DNA from: Caulobacter sp. BP25
GTDB lineage: Bacteria > Pseudomonadota > Alphaproteobacteria > Caulobacterales > Caulobacteraceae
DNA: 64,000 nucleotides
NCBI RefSeq assembly: GCF_002737755.1
Contig: NZ_PEGH01000020.1
Coordinates: forward strand, 186,001-250,000
Reading direction: 5' to 3'
Under the pieces are notes generated by a model. It ran no database searches, had not been told where the DNA came from, and worked only from the letters and a program-made list of their open reading frames with translations. Shown here one piece after another: positions 45,787 through 57,108 of this stretch (its first letter is position 1; each line of letters begins with the position of its first letter). Position numbers and translations under genes: made by a program.

Positions 45787-46559
45787 CAGGTGGCCTCGGC
45801 CGTCAGTTGCAGGAAGATGTCCTCCAACGTGCCGCCACTCGATGCGTTACCGACGGCCTCGCCGGCCTTGCCGCGCAGCTCGTCCAACGTGCCCTCGGCC
45901 AGGAGGCGGCCGCCCGCGATGATGCCGATCCGGTCGGCCATGCGCTCGGCGACCTCAAGAATGTGGGTGGTCAGGATGACCGTGGCGCCCGCCTCGACCC
46001 GGGCGCGCAGCATATCCTTCACCAGGCGCGCGGCGGCGGCGTCCAGGCCGGTCAGCGGCTCGTCCAGGATCAGCAGCTTGGGATCATGGATCAGCGCCCC
46101 GGCCAGGGCGACCTTCTGCTTCATCCCGCGCGAGAAGCCCTCGCAGCGTCGCCGCGCCTCGGCCGTCAGGCCCAGGGTGGACAGCAGGTCCTCGGCCCGC
46201 GCCTTGGCCGTCGTCGGCTCGATGTTCCAGAGCCCCGCGACGAACTCCAGATATTCCAAGGGCGTCAGCTTGTCGTAGATCATCGCCTCGTCGGGCGCCC
46301 AGGCCAGCAAGGCCTTGGCCGCCGCCGGCTCCTTGCGAGCGTCGACGCCGAAGATCGAGACCTCACCGCGATCCGGCTGGGTCAGGCCTGCGACCATGCG
46401 CAGAGTGGTGGTCTTGCCGGCCCCGTTTGGCCCCAGCAGCGCATAGAGCTCGCCTGCATGGACCGTCAGGTCGAGATCGGAAACCGCGGGCTTGGCGAAC
46501 GCCTTGCTCAAGCTGCGAACAATCAGAGCTTCCGTCAAACCCGCCCCCACGCTTGTCAC
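45786..46559 (-). CDS. ABC transporter ATP-binding protein
   Basis: 257 aa. Walker A LLGPNGAGKTTTLRM, Q-loop near LAWAPDEAMIY, signature FSRGMKQKVALAGAL, Walker B KLLILDEPLTGLD, and switch His TTHILE. The signature is FSRGM rather than LSGGQ, as in CcmA/NatA-type exporters. It energises the coupled permease downstream. It diverges from GH115 with 132 bases between starts, which hold the putative GntR-type operator. Confidence 0.93.
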   Translation of the reverse strand: MTSVGAGLTEALIVRSLSKAFAKPAVSDLDLTVHAGELYALLGPNGAGKTTTLRMVAGLTQPDRGEVSIFGVDARKEPAAAKALLAWAPDEAMIYDKLTPLEYLEFVAGLWNIEPTTAKARAEDLLSTLGLTAEARRRCEGFSRGMKQKVALAGALIHDPKLLILDEPLTGLDAAAARLVKDMLRARVEAGATVILTTHILEVAERMADRIGIIAGGRLLAEGTLDELRGKAGEAVGNASSGGTLEDIFLQLTAEAT

Positions 46560-46623
46560 GCGGCGGAGTTGAGCGCGATTGCGTCATGACAGCAAGGCCG
46601 TCCGACGAAACGCGGGCTTGCAA

Positions 46624-46655
46624 TGGTCTGACCTCTTGTCTTTATTGGTCAGATA
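46624..46655. promoter_or_regulatory. Putative GntR/FadR-type operator upstream of GH115
   Basis: TGGTCTGACC, with a perfect GGTC-T-GACC core, lies at 46624-46633; a second half-site TTGGTCAGATA is at 46645-46655. The TGGT...ACC pattern resembles FadR-subfamily GntR operators, which control hexuronate genes in several bacteria. It is 37-68 bases upstream of the GH115 start. Inference only. Confidence 0.45.
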
Positions 46656-46691
46656 AGACGCCGGCATTCACGTTCGACGGTTGGGGGAAGC

Positions 46692-49283
46692 GTGCAGCTC
46701 TATCGGTTCATCCTGCGAGGCGCGTTCGGTCTCGCCCTCTCCGTTTCTGCTGCTTCGGCGGCCTTCGCCTGCGATACGCCGGTCAGCGTCTGCGCCACGG
46801 GCAAGGCGACGAGCCTGCCCTTGATCCAAAAGGGTCGCTCGGCCGCAGTCTATGTCGACGCCAACGCCAATCCGGCCGTGCGCCACGCCGCCGAGAGCCT
46901 GCGCGGCGACCTCGCCCGCGTCGGCGGCGGCGAGGTGGTCAAGCTCGACGACCTCTCCAAGGCCAATGGACCGGTCGTCATCCTGGGCGTGCTGGGCCAA
47001 AGCCCTGTGATCGACGGCATCGTCAAATCCGGCAAGCTGAAGGTCGAGGACCTGCAAGGCCAGTGGGAAGGCTTCCGCCAGGTGGTGGTCGAGCGCCCCG
47101 CCCCCAACATCCCGCGCGCCCTGGTGATCGTCGGCTCGGACCGGCGCGGGGCGGTGTTCGGCGCCTATGACCTGTCCGAGCGGATCGGCGTCTCGCCGTG
47201 GGTCTGGTGGGCCGACGTACCAGTGGCGCGCAAGAGCGACCTCTTCCTGACGGCCGGCGCCCGCGCCGACCACCCGCGCGTCAAGTATCGGGGCTTCTTC
47301 ATCAACGACGAGAACCCCGCCTTCAGCGGCTGGACCAAGGCCAAGTTCGGCGGGGTCAACTCCAAGGCCTACGCCCACGTCTTCGAGCTGATGCTGCGCC
47401 TGAAGGGCAACTATCTGTGGCCGGCCATGTGGGCGCCCAAGGCTTTCAACGACGACGATCCCCAGAGCAAGGTGATCGCCGACGAGATGGGCGTGGTCAT
47501 GGGCAGCTCGCACCACGAGCCCATGACCCGCGCCCAGGACGAATGGCACCGCAACAAGGACAAGGGCGTCACCGGCGGCCGCTGGGACTACACCGTCAAC
47601 GCCGAGAACCTGCGGACCTTCTGGCGCGGCGGCATCGAGCGGATGATGTCGAAGGGCGATGGGACGCCGTACGAAAGCGTCGTGACCGTGGGCATGCGCG
47701 GCGACGGCGACGAGCCGATGGCCGAGGGCGCGGCGACGGAGTTGCTGGAGAAGATCGTCGCCGACCAGCGCCAGATCATCACCGACGTCACAGGCAAGCC
47801 GGCCGACCAGACCCCGCAGATCTGGGCCCTCTACAAGGAAGTCCAGGACTATTACGACCACGGCATGCGGGTCCCGGACGACGTGACCCTACTGTTCGCC
47901 GACGACAACTGGGGCCAGATCCGCCGCCTGCCGGTGGCCGGCAAGGACAAGCTGCCGCGCGCCGGCGGCTACGGCGTCTACTACCACTTTGACTATGTGG
48001 GCGGTCCGCGGAACTACAAGTGGATCAACACCAGCCAGGTCGCCAAGGTCTGGCAGCAGATGGACCTGGCCTATCAGCGCCAGGCGCGGAACCTGTGGAT
48101 CGTCAATGTCGGCGACATCAAGCCGATGGAGTATCCCTTAAGCTTCTTCCTGCGCATGGCCTGGAACCCAGAGGTCATGACGCCGAAGGCCCTGGCGGAC
48201 TTCCCGCGTGAATGGGCTGGCGAGACGTTCGGCCAAGCGCTGGGCGGTGAGATCGGGGAGACGCTGGAGACTTACGCCACCCTAGCCTCACGCCGGAAGC
48301 CGGAGTTGCTGGACCAGAACACCTTCCCGCTGGGCCCGGACAATGGCGCCGGACCGCTGGACGGCGGCCAGTTCGGCGACATTGTCGAGCGCTGGCGGAC
48401 ACTGTCGGCCAAGGTCGCGGCGATCAAGACCAAGCTCGGGCCGGATCAGCAGGACGCCTATTACCAGTTGGTCGAATACCCGGTGACGGCCTTCGCCAAC
48501 CTCTACGAGATGTACTACGCTACGGCCTGGAACCGGCGGCTGTCGGCCCGCAACGACGCCCGCGCCAACGTCTTCGCCGACAAGGTCGAGACCGCCTTCA
48601 AGCGCGACGCCGATCTGACCGCCCAGTATCACGCCCTGAACGGCGGCAAGTGGGACGGCATGATGAACCAGGTCCACATGAGCTATGTGAGCTGGAACGA
48701 CCCGCCCGAGCAGACCATGCCCAGCGTCACCCGCGTGGCCGCAGACACCCCGCCCGAAAAGCTTGCCGCCAAGGTCGCCTTCGCGCGCTCGGGCAAGACC
48801 GATCCGAACCTCGTCACTGTAGAGGCCGCCCAGTTCGAGCGCGCGGTCGGCGGCAAGGGCCTGTCGTGGACCGTGGTCTCGAACCTGGGCCATGGCGACG
48901 CGGTCCTGGCCCTGCCGCAGGGCCGCGCCTCGACGACGGCGGCTGACGGGGTGCGGCTGGAGTACGGCGTCGATGTCCCGCGCGCGGGGCCGGCGACCGT
49001 GCGCCTAACCCTCGCCCCGACTCTGGACGTGACCGGCGGCGACGGCATCAGGATCGGGATCTCGATCGACGATGGTCCGATGCAGGTCGTGAAGTCCGAC
49101 CTGATCCCCACCCCCGGCGCGGCTAGCCGGCGGGAACAGGCCGCCTGGACCGAAGCGGTCAAGAACCACGTCCACACGGTCGAGGCGCGCTTCCCCGCAC
49201 TGACGGCCGGCCATCACGTGATCAAGGTCTGGCGCCTGGACGACAACGCGGTGCTGGAGAAGGTGGTGGTGGATATGCGGTGA
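46692..49283 (+). CDS. GH115 xylan alpha-1,2-glucuronidase
   Basis: 863 aa from a GTG with GGGGGAAG upstream. A signal peptide ends near AFACDTP. The GH115 core is recognisable: VVIVGSDRRGAVFGAYDLSE, GVSPWVWWADVPV, YRGFFINDENPAFSGW, LMLRLKGNYLWPAMW, GSSHHEPMTR and DDNWGQIRRLP. A C-terminal beta-sandwich (about 700-863) is typical. It removes 4-O-methylglucuronic acid from inner xylose of glucuronoxylan. Length is normal. Stands alone, with a possible uronate-responsive operator upstream; its stop nearly touches the convergent secreted protein. Confidence 0.93.
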   Translation: MQLYRFILRGAFGLALSVSAASAAFACDTPVSVCATGKATSLPLIQKGRSAAVYVDANANPAVRHAAESLRGDLARVGGGEVVKLDDLSKANGPVVILGVLGQSPVIDGIVKSGKLKVEDLQGQWEGFRQVVVERPAPNIPRALVIVGSDRRGAVFGAYDLSERIGVSPWVWWADVPVARKSDLFLTAGARADHPRVKYRGFFINDENPAFSGWTKAKFGGVNSKAYAHVFELMLRLKGNYLWPAMWAPKAFNDDDPQSKVIADEMGVVMGSSHHEPMTRAQDEWHRNKDKGVTGGRWDYTVNAENLRTFWRGGIERMMSKGDGTPYESVVTVGMRGDGDEPMAEGAATELLEKIVADQRQIITDVTGKPADQTPQIWALYKEVQDYYDHGMRVPDDVTLLFADDNWGQIRRLPVAGKDKLPRAGGYGVYYHFDYVGGPRNYKWINTSQVAKVWQQMDLAYQRQARNLWIVNVGDIKPMEYPLSFFLRMAWNPEVMTPKALADFPREWAGETFGQALGGEIGETLETYATLASRRKPELLDQNTFPLGPDNGAGPLDGGQFGDIVERWRTLSAKVAAIKTKLGPDQQDAYYQLVEYPVTAFANLYEMYYATAWNRRLSARNDARANVFADKVETAFKRDADLTAQYHALNGGKWDGMMNQVHMSYVSWNDPPEQTMPSVTRVAADTPPEKLAAKVAFARSGKTDPNLVTVEAAQFERAVGGKGLSWTVVSNLGHGDAVLALPQGRASTTAADGVRLEYGVDVPRAGPATVRLTLAPTLDVTGGDGIRIGISIDDGPMQVVKSDLIPTPGAASRREQAAWTEAVKNHVHTVEARFPALTAGHHVIKVWRLDDNAVLEKVVVDMR

Positions 49284-49293
49284 GGCGGCGCCT

Positions 49294-49872
49294 CTAGAAC
49301 TTCGTCTTGCAGCCCTGCTTCAGGTGGACGCCGCGCAGGAAGCCGCGACGAGCCAGGCCAGCGTCGATCGCCGCGTTCATCTGGCGGTCGGCGGGGGCGG
49401 CGCCGGTCATCTCGCGCACCAGGCTCCGGAACGGGATGATGCTGTTGATGATCGTCTTGCCGCCCGCCTCGGCCAGCTTGCCGGCGCGGTTTTCCTTGTA
49501 GGCGTTGCCGACGACATAGTCGGGGCCCAGCACGCCGTTCAGGGCTGTGACCTCGGCGGACAAGGCCTTACAGGCCTTCAGGCCCGCTAGGCTGTAGGGA
49601 TCGTCATAGGCCTTCTGCAGGATCGGCGGAATCTCGCGCTTGGAAATGCCAACGTCGCGGACAGGCTGGGAGCCGATATCAACGGCTTTCTTGCCGGCCT
49701 CGCCCCAACGCCCCGGCTCGGCCTGCTGCACGGCCTTGGATGAATCGGACTTGGATGAATCGGACTTTGACTCCGACTTCGATGGCTCCGGCTTGGCCTG
49801 CCCCGCCATAGCCGGCGTCGCCGCCAGCGCCACGGCCAGCGCCCCAAACAGAACGGATCGCTTCAAGGTCAT
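49294..49872 (-). CDS. Secreted protein of unknown function
   Basis: 192 aa from the ATG at 49872, which has GGAG six bases upstream; an ATG one codon earlier is the alternative. A signal peptide (LKRSVLFGALAVALAATPAM) is followed by a Ser/Lys/Asp low-complexity stretch (about 30-50), then a region with IPPILQKAYDDPYSLAG and GPDYVVGN. It ends with one Cys (KQGCKTKF). No domain recognised. Convergent with GH115, ten bases apart. Confidence 0.7.
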   Translation of the reverse strand: MTLKRSVLFGALAVALAATPAMAGQAKPEPSKSESKSDSSKSDSSKAVQQAEPGRWGEAGKKAVDIGSQPVRDVGISKREIPPILQKAYDDPYSLAGLKACKALSAEVTALNGVLGPDYVVGNAYKENRAGKLAEAGGKTIINSIIPFRSLVREMTGAAPADRQMNAAIDAGLARRGFLRGVHLKQGCKTKF

Positions 49873-49955
49873 CATACGCTCCACCCAGCTGAACACCGAG
49901 CATGAACGGCGCTGGAACCCAGCGGTTCCGTTCCCGGCGGCGTTTCAGGCCAAGC

Positions 49956-50438
49956 TTAGTTCGGCAGAGTCGCCGCTTCCAGGTCGAAGGCGCCGTCGAG
50001 AGCGTCTTCGCCCGGGATTTCGCCCAGCAGGGCCTGAGCGAACAGGGGCTCCAGCGCGTCCCAGACATAGGTCAGCTGTTCCAGCACGGCGGGAACACCA
50101 GCCAAGTCGAACCCGGGGTAGAGGTCCTCGACCAGCCACAGGCCGCTCTCGGCGTCATAGGCGAAGCGGCAGCCGATCAGGCGGAACTGTACGCGGGCGA
50201 TGGTCTCGAACAGGGCCGTCAGGTCGCGGGCTTGGCCCAGGTCCTCGGGATCCAGCACCAGGCAGCGCGCCTGCACCCAGCCGTGGTCGGGCAGCAGGTA
50301 GAACGCGCCGTCCTCCTCGTCCTCGCCCGAGACCTCCAGCCCCCGGTCGATCGCCTCGACCACATAGCCCGCCGTGCGGCAGACCTCGGTCAGCTTGGCC
50401 AGCTGGGCGGCTTCCTGGTCGGGGGTAAGGTCGGTCAT
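49956..50438 (-). CDS. Acidic conserved hypothetical protein, possibly YbjN-like
   Basis: 160 aa; GGAG lies upstream. It is acidic and has no signal or membrane segment. The sequence LTEVCRTAGYVVEAIDRGLE, a short beta pattern (AFYLLPDHGWVQARCLVLD), and RFAYDAESGLWLVEDLY may be a chaperone-like YbjN/CesT fold, but similarity is not strong. An isolated gene on the minus strand between a secreted protein and argJ. Function unknown. Confidence 0.65.
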   Translation of the reverse strand: MTDLTPDQEAAQLAKLTEVCRTAGYVVEAIDRGLEVSGEDEEDGAFYLLPDHGWVQARCLVLDPEDLGQARDLTALFETIARVQFRLIGCRFAYDAESGLWLVEDLYPGFDLAGVPAVLEQLTYVWDALEPLFAQALLGEIPGEDALDGAFDLEAATLPN

Positions 50439-50525
50439 TGAAGCGCTCCTACGGAGAACAAAGGGATCTTAGCATGAACGCGCGCTCGCTCCCTGGGGCC
50501 TTTAGCCTCAGAGCGGCGCGCCGCC

Positions 50526-51983
50526 CTAGCTCCGGTAATCCCCGTTGATCGCCACGTACTGCTTGGTCAGGTCGCAGGTCCAGACCGTGGCCGAGCCCTT
50601 GCCGACGCCGACGTCGACGCTGACCTCGAATTCCTGGTTCTTAACGTAGGCGCTCATCTTGGCCTCGTCGTATTCGGGCGAGATCAGGCCGTCGCGGGCG
50701 GCGTAGAGGTCGCCGAACTTGACGCTGATCTTCTCGCGGGCGACCGGCTCGTCGGCGCGGCCCACGGCCATGACGATGCGGCCCCAATTGGCATCCTCGC
50801 CGGCGAAGGCGGTCTTGACCAGCGGGCTCTCGGCGATGGTGCGGGCGATCTTGCGGGCCGAAGCGGGGCTCTCGGCGCCGTTGACGGTGATCTTGACGAA
50901 CTTGGTCGCCCCTTCCCCATCGCGGACCAGCTGCAAGGCCAGATCCAGCAGCACGTGCTCCAGCTTGTCGCGGAAGTCGGCCAGACGCTTGTCGCCCGGA
51001 CGGCTGATCTTGGGCGCGCCCGACTGGCCGGTGGCGAACAGCAAGAGCGTGTCGTTGGTCGAGCGGTCGCCGTCCACCGTTACGCAGTTGAAGGTCGTGC
51101 GGGTATAGAGCGAGACCAGGGTCTGCAGGGCGGCCGGCGCGATGGCCGCGTCGGTGGCGACGAAGGCCAGCATGGTGGCCATGTCCGGCGCGATCATGCC
51201 CGAGCCCTTGGCGATGCCGGCGATCTTGACCTCAACGCCGTCGATCATCGCGGTTGCATAGGCGCCCTTCGGGAAGGTGTCGGTGGTCATGATCGCCCGG
51301 CCGGCCTGGGCCCAGGCGTCGGCGGTCAGGCGCGTTTCGACCTCGGGAAGACGGGCGGTGATCTTGCTGTCGTCCAGGATGACGCCGATGACGCCGGTCG
51401 AGGCCATCATCACGTCGCGTTGGCGGCAGTCGAAGCGCTTGCCCACCGCCGTGGCCACGCGGCGCACCGCGTCGGCGCCGGGCTTGCCGGTGAAGCTGTT
51501 GGCGCAGCCGGCGTTGACCACCAGGGCGCGCACGTCCGCGCCGCCCGAGGCGGCCAGCTGTCGCTTGCACCAGTCCACGGGGGCCGAGCCAACGCCGTGG
51601 CGGGTGAAGACGCCCGCCGCCGAGGTGCCTTCGGCGAAGCGCATCAAGAGCAGGTCCTCGCGCTCGTGCTTGTAGAAGCCGGCGCGACCGGTGGCGATCT
51701 CGACGCCGGCGATCGGCGGGATGGTCGGGAACGGCACGGCCAGGGGCGAGATGACCAGGCCCGGCTTGCCCGCGCCTGACGCTGGCTTGGTGGCGGCAGG
51801 AGTCGAAGAGGCGCTAGTCGTATCGCCCGCGTTCTTCTGGGCGCGGCGCAGGCCAGCGCGCTTCAGCGCCGAGGTCAGGGGATCGACGATCGCGTCGATC
51901 ATGCCCCGCTCGGCGGGCGCGGACACGGTCTGTGGCGCCTTCGCGGCGATCTTCTTGCCGGAGGCTTTGGGGGTCTTGGTCAT
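50526..51983 (-). CDS. argJ: Bifunctional glutamate N-acetyltransferase/ornithine acetyltransferase
   Basis: 485 aa. The ArgJ self-cleavage site is in KGSGMIAPDMATMLAF, where the Thr becomes the nucleophile of the beta chain. RALVVNAGCANSFTGKPG and VNITV-type VKITVNGAESPASA are also present. It recycles acetyl groups in arginine synthesis. It carries an N-terminal extension of about 75 residues (Lys, Ala, Ser, Pro-rich) beyond the common ArgJ start; there is no inner ATG exactly at the conserved domain. The PpiC lipoprotein gene ends 12 bases upstream, so they are probably cotranscribed. Confidence 0.93.
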   Translation of the reverse strand: MTKTPKASGKKIAAKAPQTVSAPAERGMIDAIVDPLTSALKRAGLRRAQKNAGDTTSASSTPAATKPASGAGKPGLVISPLAVPFPTIPPIAGVEIATGRAGFYKHEREDLLLMRFAEGTSAAGVFTRHGVGSAPVDWCKRQLAASGGADVRALVVNAGCANSFTGKPGADAVRRVATAVGKRFDCRQRDVMMASTGVIGVILDDSKITARLPEVETRLTADAWAQAGRAIMTTDTFPKGAYATAMIDGVEVKIAGIAKGSGMIAPDMATMLAFVATDAAIAPAALQTLVSLYTRTTFNCVTVDGDRSTNDTLLLFATGQSGAPKISRPGDKRLADFRDKLEHVLLDLALQLVRDGEGATKFVKITVNGAESPASARKIARTIAESPLVKTAFAGEDANWGRIVMAVGRADEPVAREKISVKFGDLYAARDGLISPEYDEAKMSAYVKNQEFEVSVDVGVGKGSATVWTCDLTKQYVAINGDYRS

Positions 51984-51995
51984 CGGAACCGCGTC

Positions 51996-52985
51996 TTACT
52001 TCTTGGCGGGTTGAGCGGGAGGCGGCGCCGAGGCCGGCGGGCCGCCCGGAATGTCGGCGGGAGCCGAGGCCGGCTCCTGGGCGCTAGTCATCGGCGCGTC
52101 CTGGGGCCTGCCGATCAGCATTTCGACCTTGGCCGAGCCGCGCAGCTTCTCGAGGATGTCGCGGACCTGATCATAGGTCAGGAAGCGGACGATCTGCGGC
52201 CGGGCGGCTTCGAGGGTGATCGGCTCCTCGACGCGTTTGTCCTCGACCTTGGCCAGAACCCAGCCGCCCTCGGCGGCGAACGGGCCAACCAGCGCGCCCT
52301 TCTGGGCGTCCTTCAGGGCCACGCCATAGGGCTCGGGCATCACATCGAGCGTGAAGTAGCCCAGGTCGCCGCCATTGAAGCGGGTGGCCTGGTCGGTCGA
52401 GCGCTCCATAGCCAGAGCGTCGAACGAGGCGCCGGTGGCCAAGAGCTTCTTGACGCTCTCGGCCTCGGCCTGGCTGCCGACGATAATCTGGCGGGCGCGG
52501 ATCTCTTCCGAACGCTTGGAGAGCTTCTGCTGCTCGGCGTAGAGCTTGCGGATCGCGTCCTCGGTGACGGCCTTCTCGACCACGCCCTCGACCAGCATGT
52601 CGCCCAGGATGCGCTCGCGGGCGGCGGCCAGGCGGCGCTGAGCCACCGGGTCCTTGTCGATCTTGCGCTTCATGGCCTCGGCGGCCAGCAGCTTCTGGTC
52701 GATGACCTCGTCAAGGCGTTGGCGGAACACTTCGCTGGAAACGTCCAGCGGCTCGCCCTCGCTGATCAGGCCCTGCGCGACGGCCTCGCGCTTGACGTCG
52801 CTGGCCCAGATCACCTGGCCGTTGACGCGGGCCACGGCGGTATCACCCGGCTCGGGCGGCTTGTCGGCGACCTTGTTCTGGCCACAGGCGACGACCAGAA
52901 GGGCCATCGCGACCGCCAGACCGACGCGGCCGAGGGAGAAGAAACCGCCTTGCCCACCCGATGCCCGGCCCTGCGTATCCGCCAT
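51996..52985 (-). CDS. Parvulin-type peptidyl-prolyl isomerase lipoprotein
   Basis: 329 aa. The N-terminus has a hydrophobic stretch and a lipobox VVACG (Cys near residue 34). A SurA/PrsA-like chaperone region (about 50-150) precedes a PpiC parvulin domain with ARQIIVGSQAEAESVKKLL and FNGGDLGYFTLDVMPEPYG. The C-terminal tail is Pro/Ala-rich. It should help fold exported proteins in the periplasm. It diverges from secA, a neat functional link, and runs into argJ 12 bases away. Confidence 0.88.
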   Translation of the reverse strand: MADTQGRASGGQGGFFSLGRVGLAVAMALLVVACGQNKVADKPPEPGDTAVARVNGQVIWASDVKREAVAQGLISEGEPLDVSSEVFRQRLDEVIDQKLLAAEAMKRKIDKDPVAQRRLAAARERILGDMLVEGVVEKAVTEDAIRKLYAEQQKLSKRSEEIRARQIIVGSQAEAESVKKLLATGASFDALAMERSTDQATRFNGGDLGYFTLDVMPEPYGVALKDAQKGALVGPFAAEGGWVLAKVEDKRVEEPITLEAARPQIVRFLTYDQVRDILEKLRGSAKVEMLIGRPQDAPMTSAQEPASAPADIPGGPPASAPPPAQPAKK

Positions 52986-53038
52986 GCGCGCTGCCCGTTT
53001 CCGTGAAACCTAAGGGGTCGAAGAAGAAACCCGTCGCG

Positions 53039-53067
53039 TTGACAGGCCTTTGACCGGTGCTTAAGTC
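53039..53067 (+). promoter_or_regulatory. Probable housekeeping promoter of secA
   Basis: TTGACAG at 53039-53045, a 13-base spacer, then GCTTAAGTC at 53059-53067, close to the Caulobacter sigma-73 pattern. It lies about 120 bases before the secA start. A second TTGACC lies within the spacer. Confidence 0.5.
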
Positions 53068-53187
53068 TCGCGCGCGTGCAAGTCGAGCGGTTTTTCCGTC
53101 AGTCAGTACGCCCCGAAAAACCCCGTAGTCGAGGCCGCCAAAGCCTTTGCGCCGGCTTCAATAATAATCGCTCCGGATTTCCCCTGC

Positions 53188-55956
<2,769 letters not shown>

Positions 55957-56001
55957 GGTCAGGCTTCGGCGGTGGCTGGGGTTAGGATGTGAGATTGAAA
56001 G

Positions 56002-56032
56002 GGCGCCGAACGGATTCGTTCGGCGCCTTTTT
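56002..56032 (+). terminator. Rho-independent terminator of secA
   Basis: 11-bp perfect arms GGCGCCGAACG / CGTTCGGCGCC with a GATT loop, followed by TTTTT, 45 bases after the stop. The best intrinsic terminator in the window. Confidence 0.92.
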
Positions 56033-56133
56033 CGTGGTGGGGGATAGTTGGTTCAGCGCCCGAAACCCGAGCGCTACTAGGCTGCGGAGTGCGTCTGATT
56101 GGCGATTGATCGCCAACAGATGAAATCAATCCA

Positions 56134-56826
56134 CTACGGGGCCCGGCTCACGACGAGGCTTTTGCGTTTGTGCGCGATTGAGCCGAGTAGCAGCCAGACA
56201 GCGAACGCGAGTTCGGTGCGTAAAGCCTGCTCCTCCAACGCTCCCATTGTGTCGGGGTGCTCCTTCAGGGTCGCGAGTATGGTGGCCCTGTCGGGAAACA
56301 GATTTCTGCCTGTCTCCCGTTCCATCTCAAGACCCTTGTTCAGGAGCGAGTCGAAGTAGGGCGTCACAACAGCATCGATCGCGAACCGATTCACATTGAC
56401 CGTGGTGCCAGGCCCGAGGTCTGAGATTTTACGAAGAAGTTCGAGGTTGTCCTTCAAGCGAAATCCGCCCTGCGAGTGAGCAGCGTTGTTGCGTAGGCCG
56501 CGCAGAGTGTTGATTGAGTGGTATGCGATTGGGCTGATGAAGCCCGCCATGAGTGCTACGTCATTCCGCGCAGCAAGACTGCTGATCATGCCGGGATAGT
56601 TCAGCATCTCCTTGAGGCGCTTAGCTCCGAACTCGCTGGGCGCCAACTCGCGGATGACGATCTCCAAGTGCGCCGCCACGATGTCGGCCGCAATCAATAC
56701 GGCGCCACGATCAGACTCCCTCGCGAACTCCTGGAGCATTGTCGCAAAGGCTTGAGAGACGTCCGGATCGTCTAGGAAGTGAGGTTCGTCCTCGGTGGCG
56801 GCCAGTCCCTGCTGCAGATCGTCCAT
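56134..56826 (-). CDS. HEPN/MltR-like helical protein, lower GC
   Basis: 230 aa, all-helical and soluble. The central SINTLRGLRNNAAHSQGGF contains RNNAAH, which fits the Rx4-6H motif of HEPN proteins and the similar motif in MltR/DUF4145 families. HEPN domains are often ribonucleases in toxin or defence systems, but many relatives are inactive. Base use is lower than its neighbours (33 and 35 G+C of 60 in two lines). No antitoxin-like gene is adjacent. Likely horizontally acquired; function open. Confidence 0.65.
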   Translation of the reverse strand: MDDLQQGLAATEDEPHFLDDPDVSQAFATMLQEFARESDRGAVLIAADIVAAHLEIVIRELAPSEFGAKRLKEMLNYPGMISSLAARNDVALMAGFISPIAYHSINTLRGLRNNAAHSQGGFRLKDNLELLRKISDLGPGTTVNVNRFAIDAVVTPYFDSLLNKGLEMERETGRNLFPDRATILATLKEHPDTMGALEEQALRTELAFAVWLLLGSIAHKRKSLVVSRAP

Positions 56827-56972
56827 GTTGCTCCCCTGCGACGGTGTGGCTGATGATACCCGGGTCGCAAATGTCGTCGCCCGGGACCGATTTCCACCGA
56901 TATCGGCAGTTTAGATCGTCCGCCTATCCGGCAATCAACTGGCCCAGAGTTCGGCACCGGGAGATCAGGTTG

Positions 56973-57108
56973 TTTTCCCTCTCCCCTTGCGGGAGAGGGT
57001 GACTGCCGTAGGCGGTCGGGTGAGGGGTCGCGCTCGGTTATCCGGACACGTCTTTCAAACCCTCATCCGGCGCTCCGCGCCACCTTCTCCCGCAAGGGGA
57101 GAAGGAAA
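56973..57108. repeat. Intergenic inverted repeat, CCTTCTCCC family
   Basis: The left part CCCTCTCCCCTTGCGGGAGA and right part CACCTTCTCCCGCAAGGGGA are complementary over much of their length, and each also folds on itself. The element ends one base before the stop codon of the DUF2855 gene. A third family of intergenic palindrome. Confidence 0.75.
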
